Below, piece by piece: positions 24,394 through 33,414 of a stretch of DNA of 64,000 nt (its first letter is position 1; the number at the start of each line of letters is the position of its first letter). A model generated the notes under the pieces. The model was not told where the DNA came from. It did no database searches and saw nothing but the letters and a program-made list of their open reading frames with translations. Source of the DNA: Paenibacillus sp. cl123 (lineage in GTDB: Bacteria > Bacillota > Bacilli > Paenibacillales > NBRC-103111); assembly GCF_900101595.1 (NCBI RefSeq), contig NZ_FMYY01000002.1, positions 62,001 through 126,000 on the forward strand. The letters are read 5' to 3'. The translations under genes and the position numbers were made by a program.

Positions 24394-24615
24394 ATGGATG
24401 CAAGCCAGAATGATTATTTCGTGATCAAAGCGAAGGAAAACGGGGTTCAGGTGATCGGATTGACCCGCGGGCAGGATACGCGGTTTCATCATACGGAGAA
24501 GCTGGACAAGGGAGAGATTATGATCGCGCAGTTTACCGATCATACCTCAGCGGTCAAAATACGCGGCAAAGCTGTCGTCATGACGAAGTTCGGCACGGTC
24601 GAGACGCAGGAATAA
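24394..24615 (+). CDS. mtrB: trp RNA-binding attenuation protein (TRAP)
   Basis: TRAP forms an 11-subunit ring that, when loaded with tryptophan, wraps (G/U)AG-repeat RNA around its rim and causes termination in the trp leader. The 73-residue protein has the family core: [18 protein letters not shown], the [13 protein letters not shown] segment with Lys and Arg residues for RNA contact, and [16 protein letters not shown] is 10 nt before the ATG. A matching target lies at 34943-34985 in this window. In Bacillus mtrB follows folE; here a tRNA gene precedes it. Confidence 0.95.
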   Translation: MDASQNDYFVIKAKENGVQVIGLTRGQDTRFHHTEKLDKGEIMIAQFTDHTSAVKIRGKAVVMTKFGTVETQE

Positions 24616-24630
24616 TTTTCTTTGGCAGAG

Positions 24631-24652
24631 GCAGGCATAGCCTGCTTTTTTT
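24631..24652 (+). terminator. Intrinsic terminator after mtrB
   Basis: GCAGGC-ATA-GCCTGC is followed by seven T residues. Confidence 0.9.
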
Positions 24653-24700
24653 CGTTGTACAATGATAACAGACAGGCCATGGGCGCATTGGTTTAGCCCG

Positions 24701-24725
24701 GCCGCGCGTCCAAGGGGCGCGCGGC
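24701..24725 (+). promoter_or_regulatory. GC-rich hairpin upstream of the unknown gene at 24784
   Basis: GCCGCGCG (24701-24708) and CGCGCGGC (24718-24725) form a perfect 8-bp stem with a 9-nt loop, about 45 bp before the ribosome binding site of the next gene. Its role is unknown; no T tract follows. Confidence 0.35.
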
Positions 24726-24783
24726 TTCAGCCGGTCGCATCTTTCCCGCTGTGAGACGACAACAGACCGAGGAGGAACGCGCC

Positions 24784-25317
24784 GTGATGAGATGGATTCC
24801 GCGTTTGCTTATCTTGACACTGCTCTCTGCCGGCATCGCCGTCGGCTTGTCCTATGTGCTGAAGCTGGAGGAAAGCGCCGCCGTATTCCGCATGAACAAG
24901 CCGGTTCAGGTGACGGAGGCGAATATCGTAGACATCGTCTCGCGCATGCCGCTGCATCTGCGCATCCGAAGCGTGGAGGTCAGCCGCACCTATGTATCGA
25001 TCGATCTGATCGCAGTTACGACCACGGATAAGGGAGACACGATGCAGGATGTATATGAAATCCCGCGATCCATGTTCGCCGCCTCGACGAATATCAATCA
25101 GGTGTTTGTTCGCGTGCTGGATGTATCGGGCGAGCAGAGGGGCGGAGGCCAGCTGCTGGTAGCCGCGAGCGCCAAGCGGGATAAGGCGGCCGAAGGCGAT
25201 GACCGGCATACGCCGGTCGGCCTGGAGGAGATCCAGGCGTATGTCGATTCGCATTACCAGATGACGTATACGCCGATATGGAAAGAACGGCACCGTTCTA
25301 AGGATGACAAGCTGTAA
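24784..25317 (+). CDS. Membrane-anchored protein of unknown function
   Basis: This is a 177-residue protein with an N-terminal membrane helix (about residues 5-25) and an extracytoplasmic domain that alternates beta-strand-like hydrophobic segments (LRIRSVEVSRTYVSIDLIAV, then a polar stretch). No catalytic motif is visible. I chose GTG at 24784, 8 nt after GGAGG; the adjacent ATG at 24787 would fit less well. It lies between mtrB and hepS with a terminator upstream and a separate hepS promoter downstream, so it may be its own unit. Not recognised. Confidence 0.65.
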   Translation: MMRWIPRLLILTLLSAGIAVGLSYVLKLEESAAVFRMNKPVQVTEANIVDIVSRMPLHLRIRSVEVSRTYVSIDLIAVTTTDKGDTMQDVYEIPRSMFAASTNINQVFVRVLDVSGEQRGGGQLLVAASAKRDKAAEGDDRHTPVGLEEIQAYVDSHYQMTYTPIWKERHRSKDDKL

Positions 25318-25358
25318 CATTTGTCTGCCGAACCCGGCATGCGAAACGAAATTGTTTA

Positions 25359-25367
25359 TGCTATAAT
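25359..25367 (+). promoter_or_regulatory. Extended -10 promoter of hepS
   Basis: TGCTATAAT (25359-25367) is an extended -10, about 50 bp before hepS. No clear -35 is visible. Confidence 0.45.
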
Positions 25368-25415
25368 GATTTGGATTGAGTGGCAGGATTTTTTGCACGG
25401 TTCGGAGGCTTACAT

Positions 25416-26294
25416 ATGAATACTTACCGAATTCCCGAAATGGCAAGACCCTATATCGATTATGATATGATACGGACCTACACTGATTTGCCCGCATTTC
25501 CCGATCATCAAGCCCGACTTCTGCATGCCTTTCTGGAGAAGCACAGCAAGCTTGCCGGGTACCGCGAGCTGTACACGCTCGTTACGGGCCTCGTGCAGCT
25601 CGGTCTCGATACCCATGATACCGTGAGCATCACCAATGATGACAAAGGCGTACAAGCAGCGCGCTCCAGGCAGCTTAAGGTGCTTGCAGGCGATTATTTC
25701 AGCAGCCGCTTTTACTATTTGCTGTCGCAGGCCGGACAGATCGAGCTGATCCGGCTTCTGTCGGCTGCCATCTGTGAAGCGAACCGGTTGAAGATGAACT
25801 TGTATCTGCTGATGAAGCAGTTCAAGCTGACCTCGGATGAATATATCAGACAGTCGGTTGAGATAAGGAACAGACTGTTTCAGTCATTTAACCCTATTCT
25901 GGAGGCCCGGGTGTACCCCCTCTGGACGGAGCTGCTCGAATTGATCACGCGTTGCGAAGTGCTGCTGCAAGAGGTTATACGCTCCGAATCTTCCCAGCAC
26001 GGCAGGGAGAGCTGGGGCTTTTGGCATGTGCTGCAGCGGGGGACTAAGGAAGAGAAGAAGCTGCTTCTGCAGGAGGAGCCCGACCAAACGAAGCTTAAGG
26101 CGCTCTGGCTGAAATACAAGGTGACCGCGGAGCTGCGGCAGATGCTGGAGAACAGCGCGCGGGAGCTGCAGGACAAGCTTCTGTCCGTGGAGCCTGACCA
26201 GTGGGGCAAGGAGCTGTCGGCGATCGGAGACACTTTCCGCGGCTACTTGTCAGGCGTACAAGAGATGAGACCACGAGCGATACAGGAAATTTGA
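25416..26294 (+). CDS. hepS: Heptaprenyl diphosphate synthase component 1
   Basis: HepS is the small regulatory subunit that, with HepT, makes the C35 side chain of menaquinone-7. The 292-residue protein has no catalytic motifs of its own, as usual for component 1, but shows family segments such as YIDYDMIRTYTDLP and a conserved block around VLAGDYFSSRFYYLLS. GGAGG lies 8 nt before the ATG at 25416. It heads the menaquinone gene run, with menG two bases downstream and hepT 3 kb further on. Confidence 0.9.
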   Translation: MNTYRIPEMARPYIDYDMIRTYTDLPAFPDHQARLLHAFLEKHSKLAGYRELYTLVTGLVQLGLDTHDTVSITNDDKGVQAARSRQLKVLAGDYFSSRFYYLLSQAGQIELIRLLSAAICEANRLKMNLYLLMKQFKLTSDEYIRQSVEIRNRLFQSFNPILEARVYPLWTELLELITRCEVLLQEVIRSESSQHGRESWGFWHVLQRGTKEEKKLLLQEEPDQTKLKALWLKYKVTAELRQMLENSARELQDKLLSVEPDQWGKELSAIGDTFRGYLSGVQEMRPRAIQEI

Positions 26295-26307
26295 GGTGAC
26301 CATGAGG

Positions 26308-27042
26308 ATGGATGGCAAAACGAAAGAGCAGTTCGTTCATTCCGTATTCGAAAGCATCGCTCCGAAATACGACCTGATGAACGACATAATAAGCTTCCGG
26401 CGCCATAAAGCGTGGCGGGAGTTTACGATGCGCAAGATGAATGTTAAAACCGGCGACACGGCCATCGATCTATGCTGCGGCACATGCGACTGGACGATCA
26501 GTCTCGCGCAGGCGAGCCGTACCGGTCCCATAGTCGGGCTGGACTTCAGCCAGAACATGCTTGATGTAGGGGCGGATAAAATCAGCCGGCTCGGCTTGGA
26601 TAACCAGATCAGCTTGGTCCGGGGCAATGCGATGGAGCTGCCGTTCGAGGCCGGTTCCTTTGATTACGCGACGATCGGCTTCGCTCTGCGCAACGTCCCG
26701 GATCTGGTGAAGGTGATCGAGGAGATGCAGAGGGTGGTGAAGCCCGGGGGCATGGTGGTGTCGCTGGAGCTGTCGAAGCCGACATGGCAGCCGTTTAAAT
26801 CCATTTATTACTTCTACTTTCAGAAAATTCTCCCGCTGCTGGGCAAGCTGATCGCCAAGAAATACGATCAGTACAAATGGCTTCCTGAATCGTTGGTTCA
26901 CTTTCCGGACCATAAGCAGCTTGCGGACATTTTCCGAGCAACAGGTTTGACCGACGTTCGCGTGTATCCGCTATTTGGCGGAATCGCCGCCCTGCATATC
27001 GGCATCAAGCCGCAAGCAGACCGGTTGACTGCAGGAGAATGA
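26308..27042 (+). CDS. menG: Demethylmenaquinone methyltransferase
   Basis: MenG (UbiE family) uses S-adenosylmethionine to methylate demethylmenaquinone in the last step of menaquinone synthesis. Visible motifs are SIAPKYDLMND, the SAM loop AIDLCCGTCDWT, GLDFSQNML and FALRNVPD. I chose ATG at 26308 because GAGGTG lies 9 nt upstream, inside the end of hepS; GTG 26296 and ATG 26302 are possible starts. It acts at the end of both the classical and futalosine pathways. Confidence 0.95.
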   Translation: MDGKTKEQFVHSVFESIAPKYDLMNDIISFRRHKAWREFTMRKMNVKTGDTAIDLCCGTCDWTISLAQASRTGPIVGLDFSQNMLDVGADKISRLGLDNQISLVRGNAMELPFEAGSFDYATIGFALRNVPDLVKVIEEMQRVVKPGGMVVSLELSKPTWQPFKSIYYFYFQKILPLLGKLIAKKYDQYKWLPESLVHFPDHKQLADIFRATGLTDVRVYPLFGGIAALHIGIKPQADRLTAGE

Positions 27043-27064
27043 CAATCAAGGGAGACTGAACAGC

Positions 27065-27937
27065 ATGTGGAGAAAGACCCGTATTTTTATGGAAATGATC
27101 AAAATTGAGCATACGCTTTTCGCGCTTCCGTTCGCCTTCATGGGGGCGCTGGTCGGATCGGTCGTGACCTTCCACACCTTGCCTTCATGGGCGCAGATCG
27201 GCTGGATTTTGCTGGCGATGGTCGGAGCGCGCAGCGCAGCGATGGGAATTAACCGCGTGGCCGACAAGGTGTTCGACGCCAAAAATCCGCGGACGGCCAT
27301 GCGGGCCATTCCGGCTGGGCTTATTTCTTCGAAAGAGGCCATTATATTCATTATTCTGTCTTTTGTTCTGCTGTTTGTAGCTGCAGCCAATCTGAACCCG
27401 CTATGCGTAAAGCTTTTGCCGATCGCCGTATTCTTCCTTGTGTTTTACTCCTACACCAAGCGCTTTACATGGGCTTGCCATATTTTCCTCGGGGTAGCCA
27501 TCGCACTCGCTCCGCTTGGCGGATGGGTGGCGGTGACGGGAGAGATTACATGGACCGCGATGGTTTTCTACGTTGGCATCGTGTTCTGGCTGGCCGGTTT
27601 CGATGTCATTTATGCTTGTCAGGATACCGAGTTTGACCGCAAGGAAGGGCTGCATTCGATTCCTGCGCGGTTCGGCATTCCGAAAGCGTTAGTGCTGGCG
27701 CGGCTGTTTCATATGGTGACGGCTGCCGGTCTGCTCAGCCTGTATTTCCTGACCGACCTGACCTGGCTGTACCTGCTTGGCGTGCTTCTGTCATTCGCCT
27801 TGCTGTTCTACGAGCATTTCATCGTCAAGCCGAACGATCTGAGCCGCGTCAACACGGCTTTCTTCACGATGAACAGTATGCTTAGCGTGGCGATGTTCGT
27901 CTTTACGCTTATCGACCTGGTGGTGTTCTCCACATGA
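27065..27937 (+). CDS. mqnP: UbiA-family prenyltransferase (MqnP-like)
   Basis: This 290-residue polytopic membrane protein has both Asp-rich prenyl-diphosphate motifs of the UbiA family: NRVADKVFDAKNPRT and DVIYACQDTEFDRKEG. MqnP attaches the polyprenyl chain to the aromatic futalosine-pathway intermediate. The symbol rests on linkage to mqnA and the UbiX-like gene as well as on sequence; a generic UbiA assignment is certain. It starts 22 bp after menG and overlaps ubiX by 4 bp. Confidence 0.88.
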   Translation: MWRKTRIFMEMIKIEHTLFALPFAFMGALVGSVVTFHTLPSWAQIGWILLAMVGARSAAMGINRVADKVFDAKNPRTAMRAIPAGLISSKEAIIFIILSFVLLFVAAANLNPLCVKLLPIAVFFLVFYSYTKRFTWACHIFLGVAIALAPLGGWVAVTGEITWTAMVFYVGIVFWLAGFDVIYACQDTEFDRKEGLHSIPARFGIPKALVLARLFHMVTAAGLLSLYFLTDLTWLYLLGVLLSFALLFYEHFIVKPNDLSRVNTAFFTMNSMLSVAMFVFTLIDLVVFST

Positions 27938-28566
27938 AGCGGCCTTGGGTGATCGGGATAACGGGAGCCAGCGGAGCCGCTTATGGGGTCCGCTTATGCC
28001 GATTCCTGCTTTCGCAGGACGAGCACGTGCATCTGATCATAACCGAGGCAGGCTGGCGCGTTCTGAAGGAAGAGCTGGGCTGGGACGCCGCGAAGCGCCA
28101 AGCTGCGATCGCCAGGCAGTTTGAGGGGCTTTCCGGGAAGCTGGACTATGTGCCGGTGCAGGATATCGGGGCGAAAACAGCCAGCGGCTCCTTCCTCACG
28201 AAAGGCATGGTTATTCTCCCCTGCTCGATGGGAACGCTGGCCAGCCTGGCCGGCGGAGCTTCGGATAATCTGCTGGAGAGGACGGCGGATGTCATGCTGA
28301 AGGAAGGGCGCAAGCTGATTCTGGTTCCCCGCGAGACCCCCCTTCATGCGATACATCTGGAGAACATGCTCAAGCTGGCTCGTATGGGCGTTCGTATGAT
28401 ACCCGCGATGCCGGCTTTCTATCAGGGGCCGCAGACCGTGGACGATATGGTCGACTTTATCGTGGGCAAAGTGCTCGACGCTATGGAAATCGAACATCAC
28501 TTGTACAAAAGATGGGGTATGCCACATGACACCGAACAACAAGCCGATCCGGATCGGACGCATTGA
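27934..28566 (+). CDS. ubiX: UbiX-like flavin prenyltransferase
   Basis: UbiX attaches a dimethylallyl group to FMN to make the prenylated flavin cofactor of UbiD-type decarboxylases. The 210-residue protein has GITGASGAAYGVRL, SGSFLTKGMVILPCSMGTLA and the PRETPLHAIHLENM segment that binds the prenyl phosphate. ATGA overlap links it to the UbiA-like gene, and it overlaps mqnA by 41 bp. A UbiD-type partner is not in this window. Confidence 0.92.
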   Translation: MKRPWVIGITGASGAAYGVRLCRFLLSQDEHVHLIITEAGWRVLKEELGWDAAKRQAAIARQFEGLSGKLDYVPVQDIGAKTASGSFLTKGMVILPCSMGTLASLAGGASDNLLERTADVMLKEGRKLILVPRETPLHAIHLENMLKLARMGVRMIPAMPAFYQGPQTVDDMVDFIVGKVLDAMEIEHHLYKRWGMPHDTEQQADPDRTH

Positions 28567-29389
28567 CTTTACAAATGTATGGCCGCTGTTTTACTATTTT
28601 CCGTTCGCAGCCTTCGGAGATCGGCTGGAGGTTTTCCAGCAGGTTCCGACCCAGCTTAACCGGGCGATGGCCGAAGGGCGGATCGATATCGGTCCGATCT
28701 CTTCTTTCGCTTATGCCGAGCATGCGGAAGACTATCTGCTGTTTCCTCATATGTCAGTCAGCGCTTACCGCCATGTGCATTCGCTGCTGCTGTTTCACCG
28801 GAAGCCGCTTGCAGAGCTGGCCGGCTCGACAATTGCGCTGCCTACGACGTCGGCCACGACGGTGAATCTGCTGAAAATCATTTTGGCCAAATTCTATCGG
28901 GTGGAAGTCGATTATGTGGATGAGGAGCCTCATCTGGATACGATGATGGGCCGCGCCGACGCCGGGCTGCTGATCGGCGATCATGCCATCAAAGCCAGCT
29001 GGGAGGACCATGGTTACCTGGTGACGGATCTCGGGGAGGAGTGGACGCGGCTGACGGGTCATTGGATGTCGTTTGCTGTGTGCACCATCCGCAAGCAGGT
29101 AGCGCTGGAGCAGCCGGAGCTGGTGCGCGATATTTACAATGCCTTTCTGGAGAGCAAGCGCAAGTCGCTGGCCGACTTGACCTCGCTGGTGGAGGATGCC
29201 CGGCAGTCAATCGGAGGAACGGCGGAGTACTGGCAGCAGTATTTCTCCAATCTCTGTTATGAATTCGGGCCCAAGCAATGGGAAGGGCTTCAGCTTTACT
29301 ATCAGTATGCGGTGGAGCTCGGATTCTTGAAACATGAGGTTCGCCTCCAAATATGGCAAGATAATTCGGTAGCACAGGTGACGGAATGA
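28526..29389 (+). CDS. mqnA: Chorismate dehydratase MqnA
   Basis: MqnA removes water from chorismate to give 3-enolpyruvylbenzoate, the first step of the futalosine menaquinone pathway. The 287-residue protein has the periplasmic-binding-protein-like fold of the family, with the N-terminal IRIGRIDFTNVWPL, GRIDIGPISSFAYA and LPTTSATTVNL. The ATG at 28526 follows GATGGGG and lies inside the end of ubiX. It overlaps hepT by 4 bp. Its substrate is made by aroC, also in this window. Confidence 0.92.
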   Translation: MTPNNKPIRIGRIDFTNVWPLFYYFPFAAFGDRLEVFQQVPTQLNRAMAEGRIDIGPISSFAYAEHAEDYLLFPHMSVSAYRHVHSLLLFHRKPLAELAGSTIALPTTSATTVNLLKIILAKFYRVEVDYVDEEPHLDTMMGRADAGLLIGDHAIKASWEDHGYLVTDLGEEWTRLTGHWMSFAVCTIRKQVALEQPELVRDIYNAFLESKRKSLADLTSLVEDARQSIGGTAEYWQQYFSNLCYEFGPKQWEGLQLYYQYAVELGFLKHEVRLQIWQDNSVAQVTE

Positions 29390-30360
29390 AATTATTGGAT
29401 TTGTACGCCAAGCTAAAAAAAGATATTAATAGCATCGAAAAGGAGCTGGAGCGGAGCATCGATGTCGATCATCCGATGCTTCGCGACGCTTCGCTTCATC
29501 TGCTCAAAGCGGGAGGAAAGCGGATTCGTCCGGTGTTTGTGCTGCTGGGGGCGAAGTTTGGCCGCTATGATCTGGAGCGGATCAAGCATGTAGCCGTTCC
29601 GCTGGAGCTGATCCACATGGCCTCGCTCGTCCATGATGATGTCATCGATGATGCCACTACCCGGAGGGGGCAGCTGACGGTGCGCTCCAAATGGGACAAC
29701 CGGATCGCGATGTACACGGGCGACTACATTTTCGCGAAAGCGCTCAGCATCGTGACGCAGCTGGAAAATCCGGCGATCCACCGGATCATGTCCAAGGCGC
29801 TCGTGGAGATGAGCATCGGGGAGATGGAGCAGATCCGCTTTTTCTATCATACGGAGCAGACGGTGAGGGACTATCTGCTGCGCATCAAGCGCAAAACGGC
29901 GCTTCTTCTGGCTATCAGCTGCCAGTTGGGCGCGATGGCGGCCGAAGCTCCCGAGAGGACGTCCGGACTACTCTTCAGATTCGGATATTTTGTCGGGATG
30001 GCCTTTCAGGTGAGGGACGATCTGCTTGATCTGTGCGGGACGGAGAAGGAGATCGGCAAGCCGCCCGGGAGCGACATCAAGCAAGGAAACATCACGATAC
30101 CGGTTATTTTCGCGCTGCAGAACCCTCGGCTTCGCCCGGCTCTGCTGGAGGAGCTGGAGAGGATCAAGGCGGCCGACGGGCAAACTGATGTCCGAAGGTT
30201 TATCGAGCTGATCCGCGGCAGCGAAGGAATTGCCCGCGCGGAAGCTCTGGCTTCGCTTTATATTGATAAAGCGATCGCCGTCTTGCAGGAATTGCCGGAT
30301 GTTCAGGCGAAGAAAGATTTAACCGGCCTTGCCCACTTCATTGGAAACCGCTCTTACTAA
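29386..30360 (+). CDS. hepT: Polyprenyl diphosphate synthase component 2
   Basis: HepT is the catalytic subunit that elongates farnesyl diphosphate for the menaquinone tail. The 324-residue trans-prenyltransferase shows GGKRIRP, the first Asp-rich motif HDDVIDD, the GDYIFAKAL block and a second Asp-rich region VRDDLLD, followed by KQGNITIPV. It pairs with hepS, from which it is separated here by four menaquinone genes; in Bacillus only menG lies between them. Confidence 0.95.
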   Translation: MKLLDLYAKLKKDINSIEKELERSIDVDHPMLRDASLHLLKAGGKRIRPVFVLLGAKFGRYDLERIKHVAVPLELIHMASLVHDDVIDDATTRRGQLTVRSKWDNRIAMYTGDYIFAKALSIVTQLENPAIHRIMSKALVEMSIGEMEQIRFFYHTEQTVRDYLLRIKRKTALLLAISCQLGAMAAEAPERTSGLLFRFGYFVGMAFQVRDDLLDLCGTEKEIGKPPGSDIKQGNITIPVIFALQNPRLRPALLEELERIKAADGQTDVRRFIELIRGSEGIARAEALASLYIDKAIAVLQELPDVQAKKDLTGLAHFIGNRSY

Positions 30361-30414
30361 TCATGCAATTCAGCCGGAGGGTGGGCAATGCCAGGAGAGA
30401 GGAGAGAAACGAAT

Positions 30415-30858
30415 ATGGAAAGAACGTTTTTGATGATTAAGCCCGACGGCATCGAGCGGGGGCTGATCGGAGAAATTGTAAAGCGCTTTGAACGCAAAGG
30501 GCTCCAGCTTATGGCTGCCAAGCTGCTGCAGGTGAGCCGCGAGCAGGCTGAGCGGCATTATGCGGAGCATGAGGGCAAAGATTTCTACGAGCCGCTCGTG
30601 GAATTCGTCACATCGGGGCCGGTATTCGCCATGGTATGGCAAGGTGACCGGGCAATCGGACTTTCCCGCAGCCTGATCGGAAAAACCGACGCCTTGGAAG
30701 CGGCGCCTGGAACGATACGAGCCGACTTCGCCGTACATACGAGATTGAATCTGATTCACGGCTCCGATTCTCCGGAAAGCGCGGAACGGGAAATCGCTAA
30801 TTTTTTCCGTCCAGAGGAAGTGCTCTCCTACACAAAGTCCGTTCAAAAATGGGTTTAA
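30415..30858 (+). CDS. ndk: Nucleoside diphosphate kinase
   Basis: Ndk transfers the gamma phosphate between nucleoside di- and triphosphates through a phosphohistidine. The 147-residue protein has [15 protein letters not shown], the GTIRADFA segment and the active-site IHGSDS with its catalytic His. The start is ATG 30415 with AGGAGAG sites upstream; an in-frame start at 30388 would add nine atypical residues. The position between hepT and cheR matches Bacillus. Confidence 0.95.
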   Translation: MERTFLMIKPDGIERGLIGEIVKRFERKGLQLMAAKLLQVSREQAERHYAEHEGKDFYEPLVEFVTSGPVFAMVWQGDRAIGLSRSLIGKTDALEAAPGTIRADFAVHTRLNLIHGSDSPESAEREIANFFRPEEVLSYTKSVQKWV

Positions 30859-30909
30859 CACGTATCGATTGTGATTGAAGGCGGAGTCTGACGAGGTGGG
30901 GATGACAGT

Positions 30910-31686
30910 ATGGAGGACCATGATTTCCTCGGATTCATCAAGAAAGTGAAAGACTATACATCCATCGACCTGGCCCAATACAAAGAGGCACAGATGAAGC
31001 GGCGCCTTACTACGCTGCGGATGAAGAAGGGCTATAACACATTCGCCGCATTTTTCGATGCGATGACCAAGGACAAGGCGCTGTTTTATGAGTTTCTGGA
31101 CCGGATGACAATTAACGTATCCGAGTTCTGGCGCAATCCCAATCGGTGGGAGGTGCTGGAGAAGCGGTTTCTTCCGGAGATGGCGGGGCGGTCCCGTCGG
31201 CTGAAATGCTGGAGCGCCGCCTGCTCGACTGGGGAAGAGCCGTATACGCTGGCGATGATCCTTGCGGAGCTCGGCGTACTTGGCGAAAGCACGGTGACGG
31301 CGACTGATATCGACGAGGGGGCGCTGGAGAAAGCAAGGCTTGCGGTGTATTCCGACCGTTCGGTCCGCGATGTGCCGGCCAAATATTTGCAGCAATATTA
31401 CATACGGGATAATCTGACCTACAAAATAGCCGACTCGCTTAAGCGTTCGATCAAGTTTCAGAAGGGAAATCTGCTGACCGACCGGTTCGATACAGGTTAT
31501 GATCTGATCATTTGCCGCAATGTGATGATTTACTTTACGGAAGACGCCAAGCATCTGCTGTATCAGAAGTTTGCGAATGCGCTCCGGCCCGGCGGGATTC
31601 TGTTTGTCGGCAGCACGGAACAGATCTTTAACCCGGGACAATACGGGATGGAGTCGGCGGAAACGTTTTTCTATCGAAAATTATGA
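30910..31686 (+). CDS. cheR: Chemotaxis protein methyltransferase CheR
   Basis: CheR methylates glutamates on chemoreceptors using S-adenosylmethionine. The 258-residue protein has the N-terminal helical domain (YKEAQMKRRLTTLRMKKG, FLDRMTINVSEFWRNP) and the SAM-binding domain (WSAACSTGEEPYTLAM, ATDIDEGAL, LIICRNVMIYF). It is the only chemotaxis gene in the window; Bacillus also keeps cheR here, away from the main che operon. Confidence 0.95.
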   Translation: MEDHDFLGFIKKVKDYTSIDLAQYKEAQMKRRLTTLRMKKGYNTFAAFFDAMTKDKALFYEFLDRMTINVSEFWRNPNRWEVLEKRFLPEMAGRSRRLKCWSAACSTGEEPYTLAMILAELGVLGESTVTATDIDEGALEKARLAVYSDRSVRDVPAKYLQQYYIRDNLTYKIADSLKRSIKFQKGNLLTDRFDTGYDLIICRNVMIYFTEDAKHLLYQKFANALRPGGILFVGSTEQIFNPGQYGMESAETFFYRKL

Positions 31687-31781
31687 CCGGCGCATGAATA
31701 ATCACTGCCAAACAATCCCATACTGAGTAGCAAACAAGCCGATTGGCTATAGTCAGCGACAGAGACAGCAGGGGGCGTCAA

Positions 31782-31946
31782 ATGGACAAGCGCAAAGTGA
31801 TTACGGCCTATCGCCGGGGATTTATTACGATGCAGGAATGCGCGCAAATTCTCGGGATCGATTCGCTGCAGGTTATGGGCATGGTAGACGATCCGCCAAG
31901 CAAGGAAGCGGTGCGGGCACTTCGCAAGCTGCCGGTGAACGGTTAG
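31782..31946 (+). CDS. Small conserved-looking protein, possible helix-turn-helix
   Basis: A 54-residue basic protein (MDKRKVITAYRRGFITMQECAQILG...) whose middle part (TMQECAQILGIDSLQVMGMV) could form a helix-turn-helix. GGGGG lies 6 nt before the ATG at 31782, and an intrinsic terminator follows, which supports a real short gene. The function is unknown. It sits alone between cheR and the aro operon. Confidence 0.6.
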   Translation: MDKRKVITAYRRGFITMQECAQILGIDSLQVMGMVDDPPSKEAVRALRKLPVNG

Positions 31947-31977
31947 CCGGCCAGCTTGGCGAAGGCGCGCACCCCGC

Positions 31978-32023
31978 AAATACGCCGCACGTGGCTGGGC
32001 AGCCCCGTTGACGGCGTATTTTT
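31978..32023 (+). terminator. Intrinsic terminator before the aro operon
   Basis: AAATACGCCG pairs with CGGCGTATTT, with an inner GGCT/AGCC stem, then TTTTTGTTTG. A second stem, CCGCCAAG (32043-32050) with CTTGGCGG (32092-32099), follows and still lies upstream of the aroC promoter. Confidence 0.8.
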
Positions 32024-32112
32024 GTTTGTTTTTGTGAAGTCTCCGCCAAGTACCGCAGCTTGCTTCGAAGAAGGATCACCTCTTGGCGGGGGGATTTTGT
32101 GCCTGCATTTCC

Positions 32113-32141
32113 TTGCCAAAGCAGCAAGCCTATACTATAAT
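32113..32141 (+). promoter_or_regulatory. Sigma-A promoter of the aro supraoperon
   Basis: TTGCCA (32113-32118), a 17-bp spacer and TATAAT (32136-32141) lie 87 bp before aroC. Transcripts from here could extend through aroB, aroH and, subject to TRAP attenuation, trp. Confidence 0.75.
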
Positions 32142-32228
32142 GAGGCAAAAGAATCAGTACATAAAAGCGCTAAAGCGTTTTGTGGTTCATGGGATTCATG
32201 GGTAGGGAACGAAAGGGGATCATTTCTG

Positions 32229-33392
32229 ATGAGATACTTAACAGCAGGAGAAACACACGGGCCGCAGCTGACGGCGATTATCGAAGGTTTTCCGAGCAAT
32301 GTGAATGTGGATTTTGAAGCGGTCAACGAGCAGCTGGCGCGACGTCAGAAAGGCTATGGACGCGGCCGCCGGATGCAGATTGAGAAGGATACCGCCCGCA
32401 TCGTAGGCGGCGTGCGCCATGGCAAGACGACGGGCGCTCCGATCGCTTTGGTGGTGGAGAATAACGACTGGAAGCACTGGACTTCCGTTATGAATATAGA
32501 GCCGATCGAAGGCAGCGACGAGACGAAGCGCAGAGTGAATCGTCCCCGTCCGGGTCATGCGGATCTGAACGGCGGCTTGAAATACAACCAGCGCGATCTG
32601 CGCAATATTCTGGAGCGGTCCAGCGCGCGCGAGACGACGATGCGCGTGGCGGTCGGCGGGATGGCCCGCGAGCTGCTGAAGGAGTTCGGCATCAAGGTGG
32701 CCGGACAAGTCATCCGCATCGGCGAGGTTGAGGTTCAGCGCCAGGAGCTGCCGATCGACGAGCTGATCCGCGTTACGGAGGAATCTCCGGTGCGCGTGAC
32801 CGATAAGGAAGCGGAAGAGCGGATGATCGCGGCTATCGACGCGGCCAAGCAGGACGGCGATACGCTGGGCGGCATCATCGAATGCATCATCGAGGGCGTT
32901 CCTTCCGGCCTCGGAAGCCATGTGCAGTGGGACCGCAAGCTGGATGGCCGGATCGCTCAAGCGGTATTGTCGATTCAGGCGTTCAAGGGCGTGGAGTTCG
33001 GCATCGGCTTCGAGGCGGCCAAACGCCGCGGGTCTGCCGTTCATGACGAGATTATGCATGAGGAAGGCCGCGGATTCTTCCGGGCTACCAATCGCGCGGG
33101 CGGCTTCGAGGGCGGGATGACGACCGGCGAACCGATCGTCGTGCGTGCGGTGATGAAGCCGATCTCGACCTTGTACAAGGCGCTGCAGAGCGTGGACATC
33201 GATACGAAGGAAGCGTTCACGGCACAGGTGGAGCGCTCCGACACTTGCGCGGTTCCCGCGGCGGGCGTCATTCTGGAGAACGTCGTCGCTTGGGAAGTAG
33301 CGAGCGCGTTCATGGAGAAATTCGGCGGCGATTCGATCGAAGAAATCCGCAACAACTATAACAGCTACTTGGAACAAATCAAGAGCTACTAG
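32229..33392 (+). CDS. aroC: Chorismate synthase
   Basis: AroC (AroF in Bacillus nomenclature) converts EPSP to chorismate using reduced FMN, the last common step of the shikimate pathway. The 387-residue protein has the GESHG-like GETHGPQL start, [33 protein letters not shown] and a C-terminal segment ending in YLEQIKSY. The true start is ATG 32229 with AAGGGG upstream; the frame is open further upstream but crosses the promoter. It leads aroB and aroH. Confidence 0.96.
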   Translation: MRYLTAGETHGPQLTAIIEGFPSNVNVDFEAVNEQLARRQKGYGRGRRMQIEKDTARIVGGVRHGKTTGAPIALVVENNDWKHWTSVMNIEPIEGSDETKRRVNRPRPGHADLNGGLKYNQRDLRNILERSSARETTMRVAVGGMARELLKEFGIKVAGQVIRIGEVEVQRQELPIDELIRVTEESPVRVTDKEAEERMIAAIDAAKQDGDTLGGIIECIIEGVPSGLGSHVQWDRKLDGRIAQAVLSIQAFKGVEFGIGFEAAKRRGSAVHDEIMHEEGRGFFRATNRAGGFEGGMTTGEPIVVRAVMKPISTLYKALQSVDIDTKEAFTAQVERSDTCAVPAAGVILENVVAWEVASAFMEKFGGDSIEEIRNNYNSYLEQIKSY

Positions 33393-33414
33393 AAAGAGCG
33401 GGTGGTACAAGCCG

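Noticed and set aside
32043..32099. Small RNA between two stems upstream of the aroC promoter
   Set aside because: The stems look like terminators, but no promoter lies between them, so there is no basis for a separate transcript.
32160..32173. cre-like box downstream of the aroC promoter
   Set aside because: TAAAAGCGCTAAAG has three mismatches to the catabolite-response consensus, too many to claim.
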